From NCBI RefSeq assembly GCF_013911085.1, contig NZ_JACERN010000023.1:145151-209150 (forward strand): DNA of 64,000 nt. Direction: 5' to 3'. The notes under the pieces are model-generated. The model ran no database searches. It was not told where the DNA came from and saw only the letters and a program-made list of their open reading frames with translations. Positions 39,272-49,997 of the stretch are shown here, piece by piece. The position numbers and the translations under genes are program-made. The stretch comes from Aquitalea aquatica. GTDB lineage: Bacteria > Pseudomonadota > Gammaproteobacteria > Burkholderiales > Chromobacteriaceae. Numbering within the stretch: the stretch's first letter is position 1; every line of letters begins with the position of its first letter.

Positions 39272-39715
39272 TTAACGCGGCGTGCGCAAAGGGCGCGCAG
39301 CAATCGGGGTGGACAGGATGATGGAGGTGCGGGTTTCGCCCAGATGATTCACCCGTGCCACCAGTGTTTCCAGATGGCCGACATCGCGTGCCAGCAGGCG
39401 GAACAGATAGGAATCGGCCCCGGTAACATGGTGGCACTCCAGCACTTCCGGCATGTCCTCCAGTAATTGCAGCAGTTTTTTCTTGTAGGGCTGCGCCACG
39501 GTAATGCCCACCATGGCCGACAAGGTGTAACCAGCTTTGGCGGGCGACAGCCGGGCGTGGTAGCCCTGGATCACCCCGGCTTCTTCCAGCCGTTTTACCC
39601 GTTCGGACACGGCGGGCACCGACATTTCCACCGCGCGGGCCAGCTCGGTCAGTGACAGCCGTGCGTCCTGCTGCAGGCATTCCAGAATCTTCCAAGCCTT
39701 GCTGTCGATTTCCAT
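39272..39715 (-). CDS. Lrp/AsnC family transcriptional regulator
   Basis: This 147-residue protein has an N-terminal helix-turn-helix (residues about 5-55, with LSLTELARAVEMSVPAVSERVKRLEEAGVI) and a RAM ligand-binding domain. It is divergent from a LysE-family exporter gene, a frequent arrangement in which an amino-acid-responsive regulator controls export. ATG 39715 with AAAGGGG upstream is preferred to the longer frame from 39742. The spacer holds two ATGCAT palindromes that may be part of the operator. Confidence 0.85.
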   Translation of the reverse strand: MEIDSKAWKILECLQQDARLSLTELARAVEMSVPAVSERVKRLEEAGVIQGYHARLSPAKAGYTLSAMVGITVAQPYKKKLLQLLEDMPEVLECHHVTGADSYLFRLLARDVGHLETLVARVNHLGETRTSIILSTPIAARPLRTPR

Positions 39716-39846
39716 TAGCGCCCCTTTATGGTCGAAATGCATTCTGGCTTTAATTTATCAGTTATATGCATGGGTTTGCCTGAAAAAAACCATGTCAGCC
39801 AGCTGGCTGGCCGGGCAGACTGGCTGTTCTTGTCAGGAGTCCTCTC

Positions 39847-40479
39847 ATGCATATGTTGATCTTGTTTGCCCAAGCCCTGTTGCTGGGGCTGGCCATTGCC
39901 GCTCCGCTAGGCCCCATCGGCCTGCTGTGTATCGACCGCAGCTTGCGTCAGGGACCGTGGGTGGGGCTGGCCACCGGGCTGGGCGCGGCGACGGCCGACG
40001 CACTGTATGCCACCTTGGGCGCGCTGGGCCTGAGTGCGCTGATTCAGCAGCTGACGGCGCTGGCCCTGCCGCTGGCGGTAGCCGGCAGCCTGCTGTTGTC
40101 ATGGATGGGGCTGGGCATGTTGCGGCGGCATGCGGCAAGCGAGGCCGCCCGGGTGGCAAGTGCCCATGGCTGGTGCAGTGCCTGGGCATCGGCGCTGCTG
40201 CTGACCTTGAGCAATCCCATGACCATCTTGTCTTTTCTGGCCGTGTTCGCCAGCCTGTCCGGCCATGCCGCGCCGAGTAGGTCCGAAGCCCTGCTGATGG
40301 TTGCCGGTGTATTTGCTGGCTCGGCACTATGGTGGTGTGTGTTGGCTTTCGGGGCTGGCCGCTTGCTGGGCCGACTGGGAGAGGCCGGGCGGCAGCGCAT
40401 CGATATCGTCTGTGGCCTGTTGCTGCTGGGTATGGGCTTGCTGATGCTGTGGCGTGCGCTGGCCGCCCTGGCGAGATAG
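39847..40479 (+). CDS. LysE family amino acid exporter
   Basis: This 210-residue protein has six membrane segments. The N-terminal segment LLLGLAIAAPLGPIGLLCIDRSLRQG is the LysE/RhtB signature. It exports an amino acid or analogue. The divergent Lrp-type gene upstream is the probable regulator. It starts at ATG 39847 with CAGGAG upstream. Confidence 0.85.
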   Translation: MHMLILFAQALLLGLAIAAPLGPIGLLCIDRSLRQGPWVGLATGLGAATADALYATLGALGLSALIQQLTALALPLAVAGSLLLSWMGLGMLRRHAASEAARVASAHGWCSAWASALLLTLSNPMTILSFLAVFASLSGHAAPSRSEALLMVAGVFAGSALWWCVLAFGAGRLLGRLGEAGRQRIDIVCGLLLLGMGLLMLWRALAALAR

Positions 40480-40565
40480 TGGTTCCTTGTCTGGCGATAA
40501 AAGTGGATCTGTAATAGGGCCATTGCCGGATGAATAATACCGGCTTGCCCTCAGGAGAAACCGTC

Positions 40566-40997
40566 ATGTCCAGCCTGCGTCAGCCTTATGTCGAATTGTC
40601 CGGTCCCGCCTTGCAGCATTTGCGTGCCATCAAGAAACTGCTGGAAGACAGCCCCTTGGGGCGTAATCTTGTGGAACTGGTGTATTTGCGTGTGTCGCAG
40701 CTGAATGGCTGCGCCTTTTGTCTGGACATGCATGCCCGGGCCTTACGCAACGGCGGGGAAAACAATGCCCGGCTGGATACGCTGGCCGGCTGGCGGTTGA
40801 GCCCGCATTTTTCGGCAGCCGAGCAAGCCGCGCTGGCCTGGGCCGAAGCGCTGACCGATATTGCCGCCAGCCAGGCGGCCGATGCCGTGTATCAGCCCTT
40901 GCTGCAGCATTTTTCTGCGCAGGAAATCTGCGACCTGACCATGGCCATCGCCAGCATGAATGCGCTGAACCGCCTGGCCATCGCCATGCGGCAATAA
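40566..40997 (+). CDS. Carboxymuconolactone decarboxylase/AhpD-like protein
   Basis: This 143-residue all-helical protein has the redox-active CxxC of the AhpD family in NGCAFCLDMHARALRNGGE (residues about 48-66). The family supplies electrons to peroxidases or acts as peroxidase. It begins a run of three co-directional genes with tight spacing. The ATG at 40566 follows CAGGAGAAA. Confidence 0.82.
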   Translation: MSSLRQPYVELSGPALQHLRAIKKLLEDSPLGRNLVELVYLRVSQLNGCAFCLDMHARALRNGGENNARLDTLAGWRLSPHFSAAEQAALAWAEALTDIAASQAADAVYQPLLQHFSAQEICDLTMAIASMNALNRLAIAMRQ

Positions 40998-41008
40998 GGA
41001 GACACAAT

Positions 41009-41320
41009 ATGTACGTGGTGATTTTCCGGGCGGTGGCCCGCCAGCTGGACGAGGAATACAGCCGGGTAGCGGCGCAATTGCGGGAACTGGCGTTAAGCCG
41101 CTTTGGCTGCCTGGAGTTTGTCGCGGTGAATGAAGACGGGCAGGAAGTTGCGCTGTCTTACTGGCCGGATCTGGGCAGTATCCGCGCCTGGAAAGCCGAT
41201 GCCGATCATCTGCTGGCACAGCAACTGGGACGCGAGCGCTGGTATGCCGGCTACCGGGTACAGATTGCCGAGGTCGTGCGTGACTATGCTTTCCCGGTCA
41301 GCACGGGGGAACAGCCATGA
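41009..41320 (+). CDS. Antibiotic biosynthesis monooxygenase (ABM) domain protein
   Basis: This 103-residue ferredoxin-like protein starts MYVVIFRAVARQLDEEYSRVAA and contains VALSYWPDLGSIRAWKADADH, typical of ABM/heme-degrading-like small monooxygenases. It begins 11 bp after the AhpD-like gene with AAGGAG upstream and overlaps the next gene by 4 bp, so the three are translated together. The substrate is unknown. Confidence 0.8.
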   Translation: MYVVIFRAVARQLDEEYSRVAAQLRELALSRFGCLEFVAVNEDGQEVALSYWPDLGSIRAWKADADHLLAQQLGRERWYAGYRVQIAEVVRDYAFPVSTGEQP

Positions 41321-41925
41321 GCCTGTACTGCCCTGCGGCGTTTGCTGCCGAAGCTGACTATGCCCGCCAGGTGATGGCCGATAATCCGCTGGCCACGCTG
41401 ATTACCCAGGCCGATGGCGAACCCTGGCTCAGCCATGTGGTGCTGCTGCCTGATCCAACCGAAGCAGATTGCCTGCTCGGTCATCTGGCGCGGGCCAACG
41501 GCCATGCCGGGGTGCTGTTTGGGCAAGACAGTGTGGCGGTGTTTACCGGTGTGCATGGCTATGTCTCGCCGCGCTGGTATGTGTCGGACGGCATGGTGCC
41601 TACCTGGAATTACCGGGTGGCGCATGCCCATGGACGGGCCGAAGGGGTGGAGGGGGAGGCGCTGTCGGCCTTATTGCAGCAGCTGGCACTGCAGTTTGAA
41701 GGCGAGGCGGGGTGGAATAGCAGCGCACTGTCGGCGCAGGCCATGGCCGCCATGCAGCGCGGCATTGTCGGCTTCCGGCTGCGGGTGCAACGCTGGGATG
41801 TCAAGGCCAAGCTCAGCCAGAACCGGCTGCCGCAGGATAGGCAGAGCGTGATCGCCGCGCTGGAGCAGGGCGATGAAGCCGCCCGTCAGCTGGCAGCCAG
41901 CATGCCACGGCCTGTGCACGGCTAA
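41317..41925 (+). CDS. FMN-binding PaiB-like protein
   Basis: This 202-residue protein has the PaiB/FMN-binding split barrel (LSHVVLLPDPTEADCLLGHLARAN; VFTGVHGYVSPRWYV). Homologues are annotated negative transcriptional regulators or flavin reductases. It starts in the ATGA overlap with the ABM gene. A shared role with the AhpD-like and ABM proteins in redox stress is inference. Confidence 0.8.
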   Translation: MSLYCPAAFAAEADYARQVMADNPLATLITQADGEPWLSHVVLLPDPTEADCLLGHLARANGHAGVLFGQDSVAVFTGVHGYVSPRWYVSDGMVPTWNYRVAHAHGRAEGVEGEALSALLQQLALQFEGEAGWNSSALSAQAMAAMQRGIVGFRLRVQRWDVKAKLSQNRLPQDRQSVIAALEQGDEAARQLAASMPRPVHG

Positions 41926-42071
41926 CCAAACCGTGTACGACGACGCAGACGGTAGCCGAAGTCCTGGCGCACCGAGGTGCAAGGCCGAAGTGGGCTGCAG
42001 TAGGTTTTGGAGCCGGTTGACGATCTGGCGGACACAGAATGAGTCGCATTGCGCAGATCGTAAACCAGTTC

Positions 42072-42617
42072 TTAATGCGGCACTTTCAGCGGCTCTACCT
42101 CCACCAGCACGCTGCGGCTTTCGTCCGCCAGCCACAGTTGGCCGTCTTGTACGGTGGCGGTCAGCTGCATGCTGCGCTGGCACAGGCTGGCCAGTTCGGC
42201 CAGGGTGGCCGTGCTGATGCGGTAGACGCTGAGCTTGTCCAGCTTCACCAGCTTGTTTTCGATCTGCGGCCACCATACTTCGCTGGAGCGGCCGCCATGG
42301 CTGTACAGCACTACCTTGTCGGCACGGCTGCAGGCTTTTTTCAGGCGTTTTTCATCCGGCTCGCCCAGCTCGATCCACAGTTCGATTTCGTCGCTGTAAT
42401 TCTTCTGCCACAGTTCGGCTTCGTCGTCGGAGCTGAGGCCACGGGTAAAGCTCAGGGTTTCACTGGCGTTCAGCACAAAGGCCACCAGGCGCACCATCAT
42501 GCGCTCCACGGTTTCCGAAGGATGCTGGGCCAGGGTCAGGTTGTGGCTGGCATAGTAGCCGCGGTCCATATCGGAAATCGACAGGCCGGCTTTATAAATG
42601 GTGGCTGTAAGCGCCAT
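42072..42617 (-). CDS. yaeQ: YaeQ family protein
   Basis: This 181-residue protein starts MALTATIYKAGLSISDMDR and contains RMMVRLVAFVLNASETLSFTRG, matching YaeQ throughout. YaeQ has a fold related to PD-(D/E)XK nucleases; its function is unclear. ATG 42617 is used; the frame from 42725 is not family-like. It is convergent with the FMN-binding gene, with 146 bp between holding nothing notable. Confidence 0.85.
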   Translation of the reverse strand: MALTATIYKAGLSISDMDRGYYASHNLTLAQHPSETVERMMVRLVAFVLNASETLSFTRGLSSDDEAELWQKNYSDEIELWIELGEPDEKRLKKACSRADKVVLYSHGGRSSEVWWPQIENKLVKLDKLSVYRISTATLAELASLCQRSMQLTATVQDGQLWLADESRSVLVEVEPLKVPH

Positions 42618-42700
42618 GATGAGGTGTCCGCAATGTGGGGGTGAAGGCCGCCGCACTGGCAGCGGCCGTAATCTGGAACAAACCGGGGGCGAGTCGGGCG

Positions 42701-43417
42701 CTATTGCTCTGGCTGGCTGATGCACAGCAGGCTTTCGCCTTTCCAGTTGATGCTGGCTTCCTTGCCCCGGATGGTGAACTCGACATTCTGGCCGGCGTAG
42801 CGGGCACCGCCGGTGACCAGTTCCTGCTGATGCAGGATGACCTGGCTTTTGCCACGGACCAGCCGTGCCGTTGCCGGCTTGGTGCGATAAAAGGTGGCCA
42901 GTACATCGTTATTGCCGCCACCACCGCACAGGTAGTGCAGCGGGGTCAGCGAGGGTGCCAGCTCCCAGCCGGCCTGCAGTTCGGTAATGCGCAGAATATA
43001 GGTATCCCCCAGGCACATATGGGGATTGTCGTTCTTCATGCATTCCTTGAGATTGTGCGCCCAGCGCCGTTGCTCCTGTTCCAGTTTGTTCTGGCTGGGT
43101 GCGCCGGCGCTGTTTTGTCTGGCCTTGTCCATGGCCTGGGTGAAAACCTTGTCCAGGCGGTTGCCCAGGCGGATCAGCCCTTCATCCTGGCACAGCATGG
43201 TTTCCATGGCATTGGCCGGCTTGTTGCAGTCGAATTCGGTGGCCTGCATGGTGGGCGTGGGCGGCAATGCCGGCGGTATGGGCTGGCGCAGGCCGCCACG
43301 GCTGCCGTTTTTGTCCGGCCCGGTACCAAGCGAGTGCGATCCGTTCAGGGCATGCGCCTGGCCGGATACGAGCAGTAGCAAAAGGACTGCGAATGGTACT
43401 GGGGGGATTTTGAGCAT
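42701..43417 (-). CDS. Lysozyme inhibitor, LprI domain fused to MliC domain
   Basis: This 238-residue protein has a signal peptide (about residues 1-23). An LprI/DUF1311 domain follows (about 60-150; [34 protein letters not shown]) and a MliC-type domain at the C terminus (about 160-235; [38 protein letters not shown]). Both domains are known in c-type lysozyme inhibitors, so it should protect the wall from host or competitor lysozyme. It is divergent from rhlE. Confidence 0.78.
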   Translation of the reverse strand: MLKIPPVPFAVLLLLLVSGQAHALNGSHSLGTGPDKNGSRGGLRQPIPPALPPTPTMQATEFDCNKPANAMETMLCQDEGLIRLGNRLDKVFTQAMDKARQNSAGAPSQNKLEQEQRRWAHNLKECMKNDNPHMCLGDTYILRITELQAGWELAPSLTPLHYLCGGGGNNDVLATFYRTKPATARLVRGKSQVILHQQELVTGGARYAGQNVEFTIRGKEASINWKGESLLCISQPEQ

Positions 43418-43633
43418 GCTTTATTGTGCCATGCGGCGCGATGTTACGCTGCACCAATGCGCAGGATGATTTCCCTGGCCGGGCAATTGTCTGTAAACTC
43501 GCCGACTTCCGCGTCTTGCCAATCGGCGCGCAATGCAAGCCTCATCCCGAGGCCTTCCGCATTTATTTCAACCGTTTATCGTCAGCCTAGATTGGTGTCG
43601 CTTACTGCGATCAGGCAGTCGCAGGAGTGCAGT

Positions 43634-45103
<1,470 letters not shown>

Positions 45104-45111
45104 GTCGGAGG

Positions 45112-45145
45112 GCCCGGTCGGCGCGGTTGTGGCCGAGCGCCGGGC
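45112..45145 (+). terminator. Hairpin after rhlE
   Basis: GCCCGGTCGGC (45112-45122) pairs with GCCGA and CCGGGC (45132-45145) with a GCG bulge. It lies 9 bp after the rhlE stop, followed by TTGCTGTC. It is stable but has a poor T-run. Confidence 0.45.
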
Positions 45146-45295
45146 TTGCTGTCACCGCTGGTGGCCCGTATGCTGAAGTGAACCGAGTCACTGCCGCGAT
45201 CGTCAATACATGACGGCAATGCCAGGCAGTGACCGTCGCGGGGAAGTCTGGCGTTATCACGCCAGTGGCTAACGATTCGAGTTAGGGAGCAGGTC

Positions 45296-46117
45296 ATGAA
45301 GCAATGGCTTGCAGGTCATGCCGGTACCATCCGGCATGTTGCCCTGGGCATCATATTGCTGGGGTGGGCGCTGGCCGCATTGGCCGCGCATGGCACGCTG
45401 CCGGGAGGCAGCCGCTTGTCCATTGTGTTGGCGTCCGATGAGTGGCCCCCTTATCTTGGCAGTCATCTTCCCGACAACGGCATTCTGTCCCGCGTGGTCA
45501 CGGCAGCTTTTGCGCGCGCCGAGGTCACTGTGGTTTACCGATTTCTGCCGAATAACCGCAGCTTGCAATCGGCGCGGAATGGCACTGCGGACGGCAGCCT
45601 GGGCTGGGCTCCCAGCCCCGAGCGTTTGCAGGACTTGCTGTACAGCCTGCCGGTGATGTCGGCCCGCATGGTGTTTTTCCAACGCAAGTCAGAGCAGCGA
45701 CGCTGGACGCAACTCGCTGATCTGGCCGGGCTACGCATCGGCATTACCATCGGCAATTTCTATTCCGCAGAGTTCGACCGCCTGGTGCAGCAAGGTGTGC
45801 TGCATACCGATGGCGCGGCGGATGACCTGAGCAATTTCCGCAAGTTGCTGGCCCGGCGCATCGACCTGTTTCCCATTGAGGAAGATGTCGGCCAGTTTTT
45901 GCTGGCGCGCAATTTCTCCCCCGCGCAGGCCGGGCAGCTGTCCGGCAGCCCGGCATTCTGGTCCGCACCCTTGCATGTGGTGATCTGGCGGCGGCATCCG
46001 CAAGGTGCCGAGCTGATTGCCCGCTTCAATCGCGGCTTGCAGGCCTTGCAAAGCAGTGGTGAATTCGAGCGCATGGTGCGGGAAACGCGGCTGGCCTGCC
46101 AGCGCAGCCAGCCTTGA
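45296..46117 (+). CDS. Periplasmic solute-binding protein, family 3
   Basis: This 273-residue protein has a signal or anchor segment (about residues 14-30) and the SBP_bac_3 pattern (LSIVLASDEWPPYLG; LADLAGLRIGITIGNFYS; FNRGLQALQSSGEFERMV). No transporter genes are adjacent. Ligand unknown. It is preceded by 192 bp without genes and converges on a TetR gene. Confidence 0.72.
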   Translation: MKQWLAGHAGTIRHVALGIILLGWALAALAAHGTLPGGSRLSIVLASDEWPPYLGSHLPDNGILSRVVTAAFARAEVTVVYRFLPNNRSLQSARNGTADGSLGWAPSPERLQDLLYSLPVMSARMVFFQRKSEQRRWTQLADLAGLRIGITIGNFYSAEFDRLVQQGVLHTDGAADDLSNFRKLLARRIDLFPIEEDVGQFLLARNFSPAQAGQLSGSPAFWSAPLHVVIWRRHPQGAELIARFNRGLQALQSSGEFERMVRETRLACQRSQP

Positions 46118-46132
46118 CGCGCCGCTGCAGGA

Positions 46133-46726
46133 TCAGCCGGCCGCCGGGGCTAGCTGGCCGGCAATCTGCGCTGCAGCTTCCTCTAGTAGTTGGGCAGACA
46201 GTGCGGGGTCGTTAACAGCACGCGCCAACAGCAAGGCACCAACCATCAGGCTCAATTGCACAGTCGGTTTGAGTGGGTGGCTACCATTGGCGGCATCCTG
46301 CTGTGCGGCCTCGGCCAGTGCGGCCAGCTGTTGCTCTAGTCCGCTGGTAAACGCCTCGCGCGCGGGACTGCCACGCCGGCTCAGCTCGCCGGCCAGTGCG
46401 ACTGCCACGCAGCCGGTGTCCGGAAAATCCCGATGCTGAATGCTCAGGTAGTGCTCGCCCACCGCCAGGCATTGCTGGCCTGGGGCGGCTTGCTGGCCTT
46501 GCTGCTGCCACTGCAGTGACATCTGCTGCATGGACTGCTGGCAGACCTGGGCAACCAGATCCTCCTTGTCCTTGAAGTGCCAGTAAAAGCCGCCGTGGGT
46601 CAGCCCAAGGTCGGCCATCAGGTTGGCAATACCCACCGCTGCAATGCCTTCCGAGCGAAAGCGCAGGCTGGCCATGTCCAGAATGCGCTGGCGGATGGCG
46701 GTTTTATGTTGTTTGTCGTAACGCAT
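46133..46726 (-). CDS. TetR family transcriptional regulator
   Basis: This 197-residue protein has an N-terminal TetR helix-turn-helix (about 12-55, FRSEGIAAVGIANLMADLGLTHGGFYWHF) and a C-terminal all-helical ligand domain. The HGGFYWHFKDKEDL segment is typical of AcrR/NemR-like repressors. A 16-bp palindrome at 46758-46773, 32 bp upstream, is a probable operator. The divergent neighbour is an AraC gene. Confidence 0.83.
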   Translation of the reverse strand: MRYDKQHKTAIRQRILDMASLRFRSEGIAAVGIANLMADLGLTHGGFYWHFKDKEDLVAQVCQQSMQQMSLQWQQQGQQAAPGQQCLAVGEHYLSIQHRDFPDTGCVAVALAGELSRRGSPAREAFTSGLEQQLAALAEAAQQDAANGSHPLKPTVQLSLMVGALLLARAVNDPALSAQLLEEAAAQIAGQLAPAAG

Positions 46727-46757
46727 GCGTGCTCCCGCTGGGGATTAGCTGATTTTT

Positions 46758-46773
46758 TATGATGTATATCATA
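46758..46773. promoter_or_regulatory. Palindromic candidate TetR operator
   Basis: TATGATGTATATCATA has perfect 6-bp arms TATGAT and ATCATA around GTAT. It lies between the divergent tetR and araC genes, 32 bp from the tetR start and within AT-rich DNA. The size fits a TetR dimer site. Confidence 0.55.
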
Positions 46774-46896
46774 TAAACAATAGCCAACTTAATCAGCAAG
46801 ATAGCGTTTAACGAATTTGCCGGTGGCAGTCGGTATTTTTCTGCAGCCATGAGGGCAAGACTTGCCGGCCGCACCGATTCGCGCTGCAATGCAGGC

Positions 46897-47721
46897 ATGT
46901 CTTCATCATCTGTATTGGCCGGCACGCTGGCCACTTACCACTCGCGCCGGCAACAAAGAATCGCCCGCGTGCCGATCTGGCAGTCGCAGCTGATTGCCGT
47001 GCTGGAAGGCTGCAAAATCATCCACACGGACAGCGGCGAGCTGATCTGCCGCGCCGGGGACTGGCTGCTGCTGCCTGCCGGACAGGAGCTGGAGCTGGTC
47101 AACCAGCCGGATGCCGACAGCGGTCACTACCTGGCCCTGGCGCTGACCCAGGACCGGCAATGGCTGCAGCGCTTTCATGCCCTGCATGGCCACTTGCTGC
47201 TGCAGGCAGCGCCGGGTAGCCCGGTATTCACCCCCAGTGCCAACAGCCGCCAGGCTTTGCAGCAGCTAGTGAGTACGCTGGAAAACGCGGATGACCCCAT
47301 GGCGCAGGCCTGGGCCGAGCATGGCTGGCAGGGCTTGATGCTGGCCTTGTTGCAGCAAGGCCAGGGCCGCAGCCTGTTGCTGCTGCCGACCGAGGATGCC
47401 CGCCAGCAATTGCAGTCACTGTTTGCATTCGATCCAGCACATGACTGGACGCCGGCTGCAGTGGCCCAGCGGCTGGCCATGAGCGAGGCGACGTTACGAC
47501 GGCGGCTGGCTGCTGCAGCCACTACCTTTTCTGCCTTGCTGACGGAAGCGCGGCTGGCGCATGGGCTGGGGCTGGTAATGACTGGGCGCCAGTCCTTGCT
47601 GGACGTGGCCCTGGCCAGTGGCTATCAGTCGCCATCGCGCTTTGCGGCGGCATTCCGGCGCCGCTTTGGCCTGACGCCCAGTGCACTGCGTGCCACCCGC
47701 GAACTGCCCGAAGAAAGTTGA
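46897..47721 (+). CDS. AraC family transcriptional regulator, cupin type
   Basis: This protein of about 274 residues has an N-terminal cupin-type sensor (about 10-110, with AGDWLLLPAGQELELVN) and a C-terminal AraC helix-turn-helix (about 175-265, with LLDVALASGYQSPSRFAAAFRRRFGLTPSALR). Targets are unknown. Two starts are possible, ATG 46849 or 46897; neither has a strong ribosome-binding site. Divergent from tetR. Confidence 0.78.
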   Translation: MSSSSVLAGTLATYHSRRQQRIARVPIWQSQLIAVLEGCKIIHTDSGELICRAGDWLLLPAGQELELVNQPDADSGHYLALALTQDRQWLQRFHALHGHLLLQAAPGSPVFTPSANSRQALQQLVSTLENADDPMAQAWAEHGWQGLMLALLQQGQGRSLLLLPTEDARQQLQSLFAFDPAHDWTPAAVAQRLAMSEATLRRRLAAAATTFSALLTEARLAHGLGLVMTGRQSLLDVALASGYQSPSRFAAAFRRRFGLTPSALRATRELPEES

Positions 47722-47852
47722 GCTGCTTGAGCGGCAAAGGCGATGCGCTGAGCGGCTGCGGCGCGCTGCGGTCGATTGGTCTGCCTAGAATGATGCAGGC
47801 AATGCGGCCATCTCTGCCGCTGTGCATCCTTTATTCTTCGTGGAGTAACACC

Positions 47853-48401
47853 ATGGTCCGTCATTTATTGCCGACTCTTGTTTTTGGTCTGTTGTGCAGC
47901 ACGGCACACGCGTTTCAACTGGGCAGTAGCGAGGTAAAAGCCGGCGGCACGCTGTCGCGGGCCCAGGAATTCAACAGCTTTGGCTGCAGCGGTGGCAATA
48001 CCTCGCCTGCACTTGCCTGGAGCGATGTGCCGGCAGGCACCCGTAGCTTTGCGCTGACTGTCTATGACCCGGATGCGCCAACGGGTAGTGGCTGGTGGCA
48101 CTGGCTGGTATTCAATCTGCCAGCGGCCACCCGCTCGCTGCCGACGGGGGCCGGTAGTGCCGATGGCCAGCACTTGCCGGCCGGCAGCGTGCAGAGCAAG
48201 ACCGATTATGGCCAGCCGGGCTTTGGCGGTGCTTGCCCACCGCTGGGTGACAAGCCTCACCGTTACATCTTTACCGTACATGCACTGAAGGTGGACAAGC
48301 TGGACCTGCCGGCTGATGCCATGCCGGCGCTGGTGGGCTATATGCTGAATGCCAACAGCTTGGGCAAGGCCAGTTTCACTGCCTTTTACGGCCGTCATTG
48401 A
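47853..48401 (+). CDS. YbhB/YbcL family (PEBP, Raf kinase inhibitor-like) protein
   Basis: This 182-residue protein has a signal peptide (about 1-20, ending HA) and the PEBP pattern: GGNTSPALAWSDVPAGTRSFALTVYDPDAP, WWHWLVFNLP and GGACPPLGDKPHRYIFTVHAL. The DPDAP and GxCPP-H residues form the anion pocket. Periplasmic YbhB/YbcL proteins have no agreed function. ATG 47853 follows GTGGAG. Confidence 0.87.
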   Translation: MVRHLLPTLVFGLLCSTAHAFQLGSSEVKAGGTLSRAQEFNSFGCSGGNTSPALAWSDVPAGTRSFALTVYDPDAPTGSGWWHWLVFNLPAATRSLPTGAGSADGQHLPAGSVQSKTDYGQPGFGGACPPLGDKPHRYIFTVHALKVDKLDLPADAMPALVGYMLNANSLGKASFTAFYGRH

Positions 48402-48494
48402 GGGCAGCAGGCCGACGAGACTATGGCATCGTCATCTTGACGTGGACGGGCTTACACGTTAAACAAGGTTTTATTTCTGTTGTGAGCCCCTGTC

Positions 48495-49814
48495 ATGTCG
48501 CGCCTGCATACCTTTGTCACCCCCCGGCCCGATGCCGCATTGATGCAGTTTCTGGTGCCGGTCAACCGCTGGCTTAATCTGCATGGTGTGCCGTTGCTGC
48601 GCGACCTGCCTGTACTGGGGCGGCTGCCCGGCTTTTCCGGCGTAGCCGATATCCGCGAATGGCATGTGCCGCGCGAGCACGAGGCGCGTCTGCAACAGGC
48701 GCTCAGCCCGCGCAATGTCAGTTTTATCGGGCCCAATCATCCCGAATTCTTTACCGACTGGATGATAGACAAGGAGCTGTCGGCCCGGTATGCGCCACAG
48801 CTGGCCAGCTGGGCCACGCATACCGTGGTGAATGGCATGGGTGCTGCCATGCAGCGTTTCTGGCTGCGCAACAACCTGATTGCCCAGATTCCGGGTGCCG
48901 CCAGCCAGGCGGCCAAGCAGCATTCCGTAGATTGGGCTTTGCAAGGCCATGGTGTGCTGTTGCACCCGGAGGGCGCAGTTGGCTGGCATGCCGACTGGCT
49001 GGCGCCGTTGTTTCCGGGGATTGCCGAACTGGCGCTCAGCGCGCATGCCCGCTTGCAAGCCATGGGACTGGAGCGCATGCCGCCGGTGCATATCGTCCCG
49101 GTGGTGTGGAAGTTGCGCTTTTTGCATGATGAAACCCGAGCCATCCGCCGCGAGCTGTTGTGGACGGCAGCCCGGCTGCGGCTGGATGTCAGTCCGGATG
49201 CCGACTTGCCGCAACAGTTGTTCCAGCTATTGAGTGGCGTGCTGGAGCGCGAAGCCACCCGCTGTGATATCGGCTTGCCCTTGCGGCATGAACAGGCCTA
49301 TTTCGAACGCCAGTTGCACTTGCAGCAACAACTGGCCACCCGGCTCGACCTGCTGGCCGGCGCAGAGCATGCCAGCCTGAGCCAGGGGCGCCGCTGGAGC
49401 CGGGTGCTGCGGGAAAGCCAGGATGAAAGCCAGCGCCAGGGCATGAAGCCATTGCTGGCAGCCTGGGAGCGCTTGCAGCGGCTGGCGCCTGCCGCCTACA
49501 GCCAGCCTTTGCTGGCGCAAGAGCAGGTGGCCGAATGTATCAAGCGGGTGCGCAACGATTACTGCAAGGGACGTCTGCGCGACACCCTGAACGCCTTCTT
49601 CCCACGGCCGGCTGGCCCGCGCGCGCTGTACATGCGCGTAGTGGAGCCTATCGACATCAGCCGCTGGTTGCTGGAACAGCCTGATGGCAGTGCCGCCGCC
49701 CTAGTGGCGCAGATGCGCATCAGCATGCAGCAGGAACTGAACAGTCTGCTGGACGGACTGCATAAGCGTGAGCCCTACTGGACCCTGCCCAACCCGCTGA
49801 TCAGCCGCGCCTGA
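48495..49814 (+). CDS. PlsC-like glycerolipid acyltransferase family protein
   Basis: This 439-residue protein contains an acyltransferase-type block: NHPEFFTDWMIDKEL (about residue 77-91), then a PEG motif (LLHPEGAVGWH, about 155-165), which are lysophosphatidate acyltransferase motifs I and III. The His-to-Asp gap is five residues rather than the usual four (HPEFFTD), so activity should be checked. The extra C-terminal 200 residues are helical and unassigned. It starts at ATG 48495. Confidence 0.68.
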   Translation: MSRLHTFVTPRPDAALMQFLVPVNRWLNLHGVPLLRDLPVLGRLPGFSGVADIREWHVPREHEARLQQALSPRNVSFIGPNHPEFFTDWMIDKELSARYAPQLASWATHTVVNGMGAAMQRFWLRNNLIAQIPGAASQAAKQHSVDWALQGHGVLLHPEGAVGWHADWLAPLFPGIAELALSAHARLQAMGLERMPPVHIVPVVWKLRFLHDETRAIRRELLWTAARLRLDVSPDADLPQQLFQLLSGVLEREATRCDIGLPLRHEQAYFERQLHLQQQLATRLDLLAGAEHASLSQGRRWSRVLRESQDESQRQGMKPLLAAWERLQRLAPAAYSQPLLAQEQVAECIKRVRNDYCKGRLRDTLNAFFPRPAGPRALYMRVVEPIDISRWLLEQPDGSAAALVAQMRISMQQELNSLLDGLHKREPYWTLPNPLISRA

Positions 49815-49997
49815 GCGCTACACATGGCTGGCACCTGCCGGCTATCTGGCCTGTTTGTTCGATCAGTACCACACGCCGCTAGCGTAAATGGATGAATCCG
49901 TGGATTTATCCCAAATGCTTAGCTATTCTTGCTGCCCATGCCGCGACACAAATGACGAATCCTGTTTTGTCTGGTCACGGCCCTATGGGGAGTCGCG

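Noticed and set aside
41926..42071. Gene or RNA in the gap between the PaiB-like and yaeQ genes
   Set aside because: No start signal, no hairpin terminator and no tRNA-like fold could be recognised.
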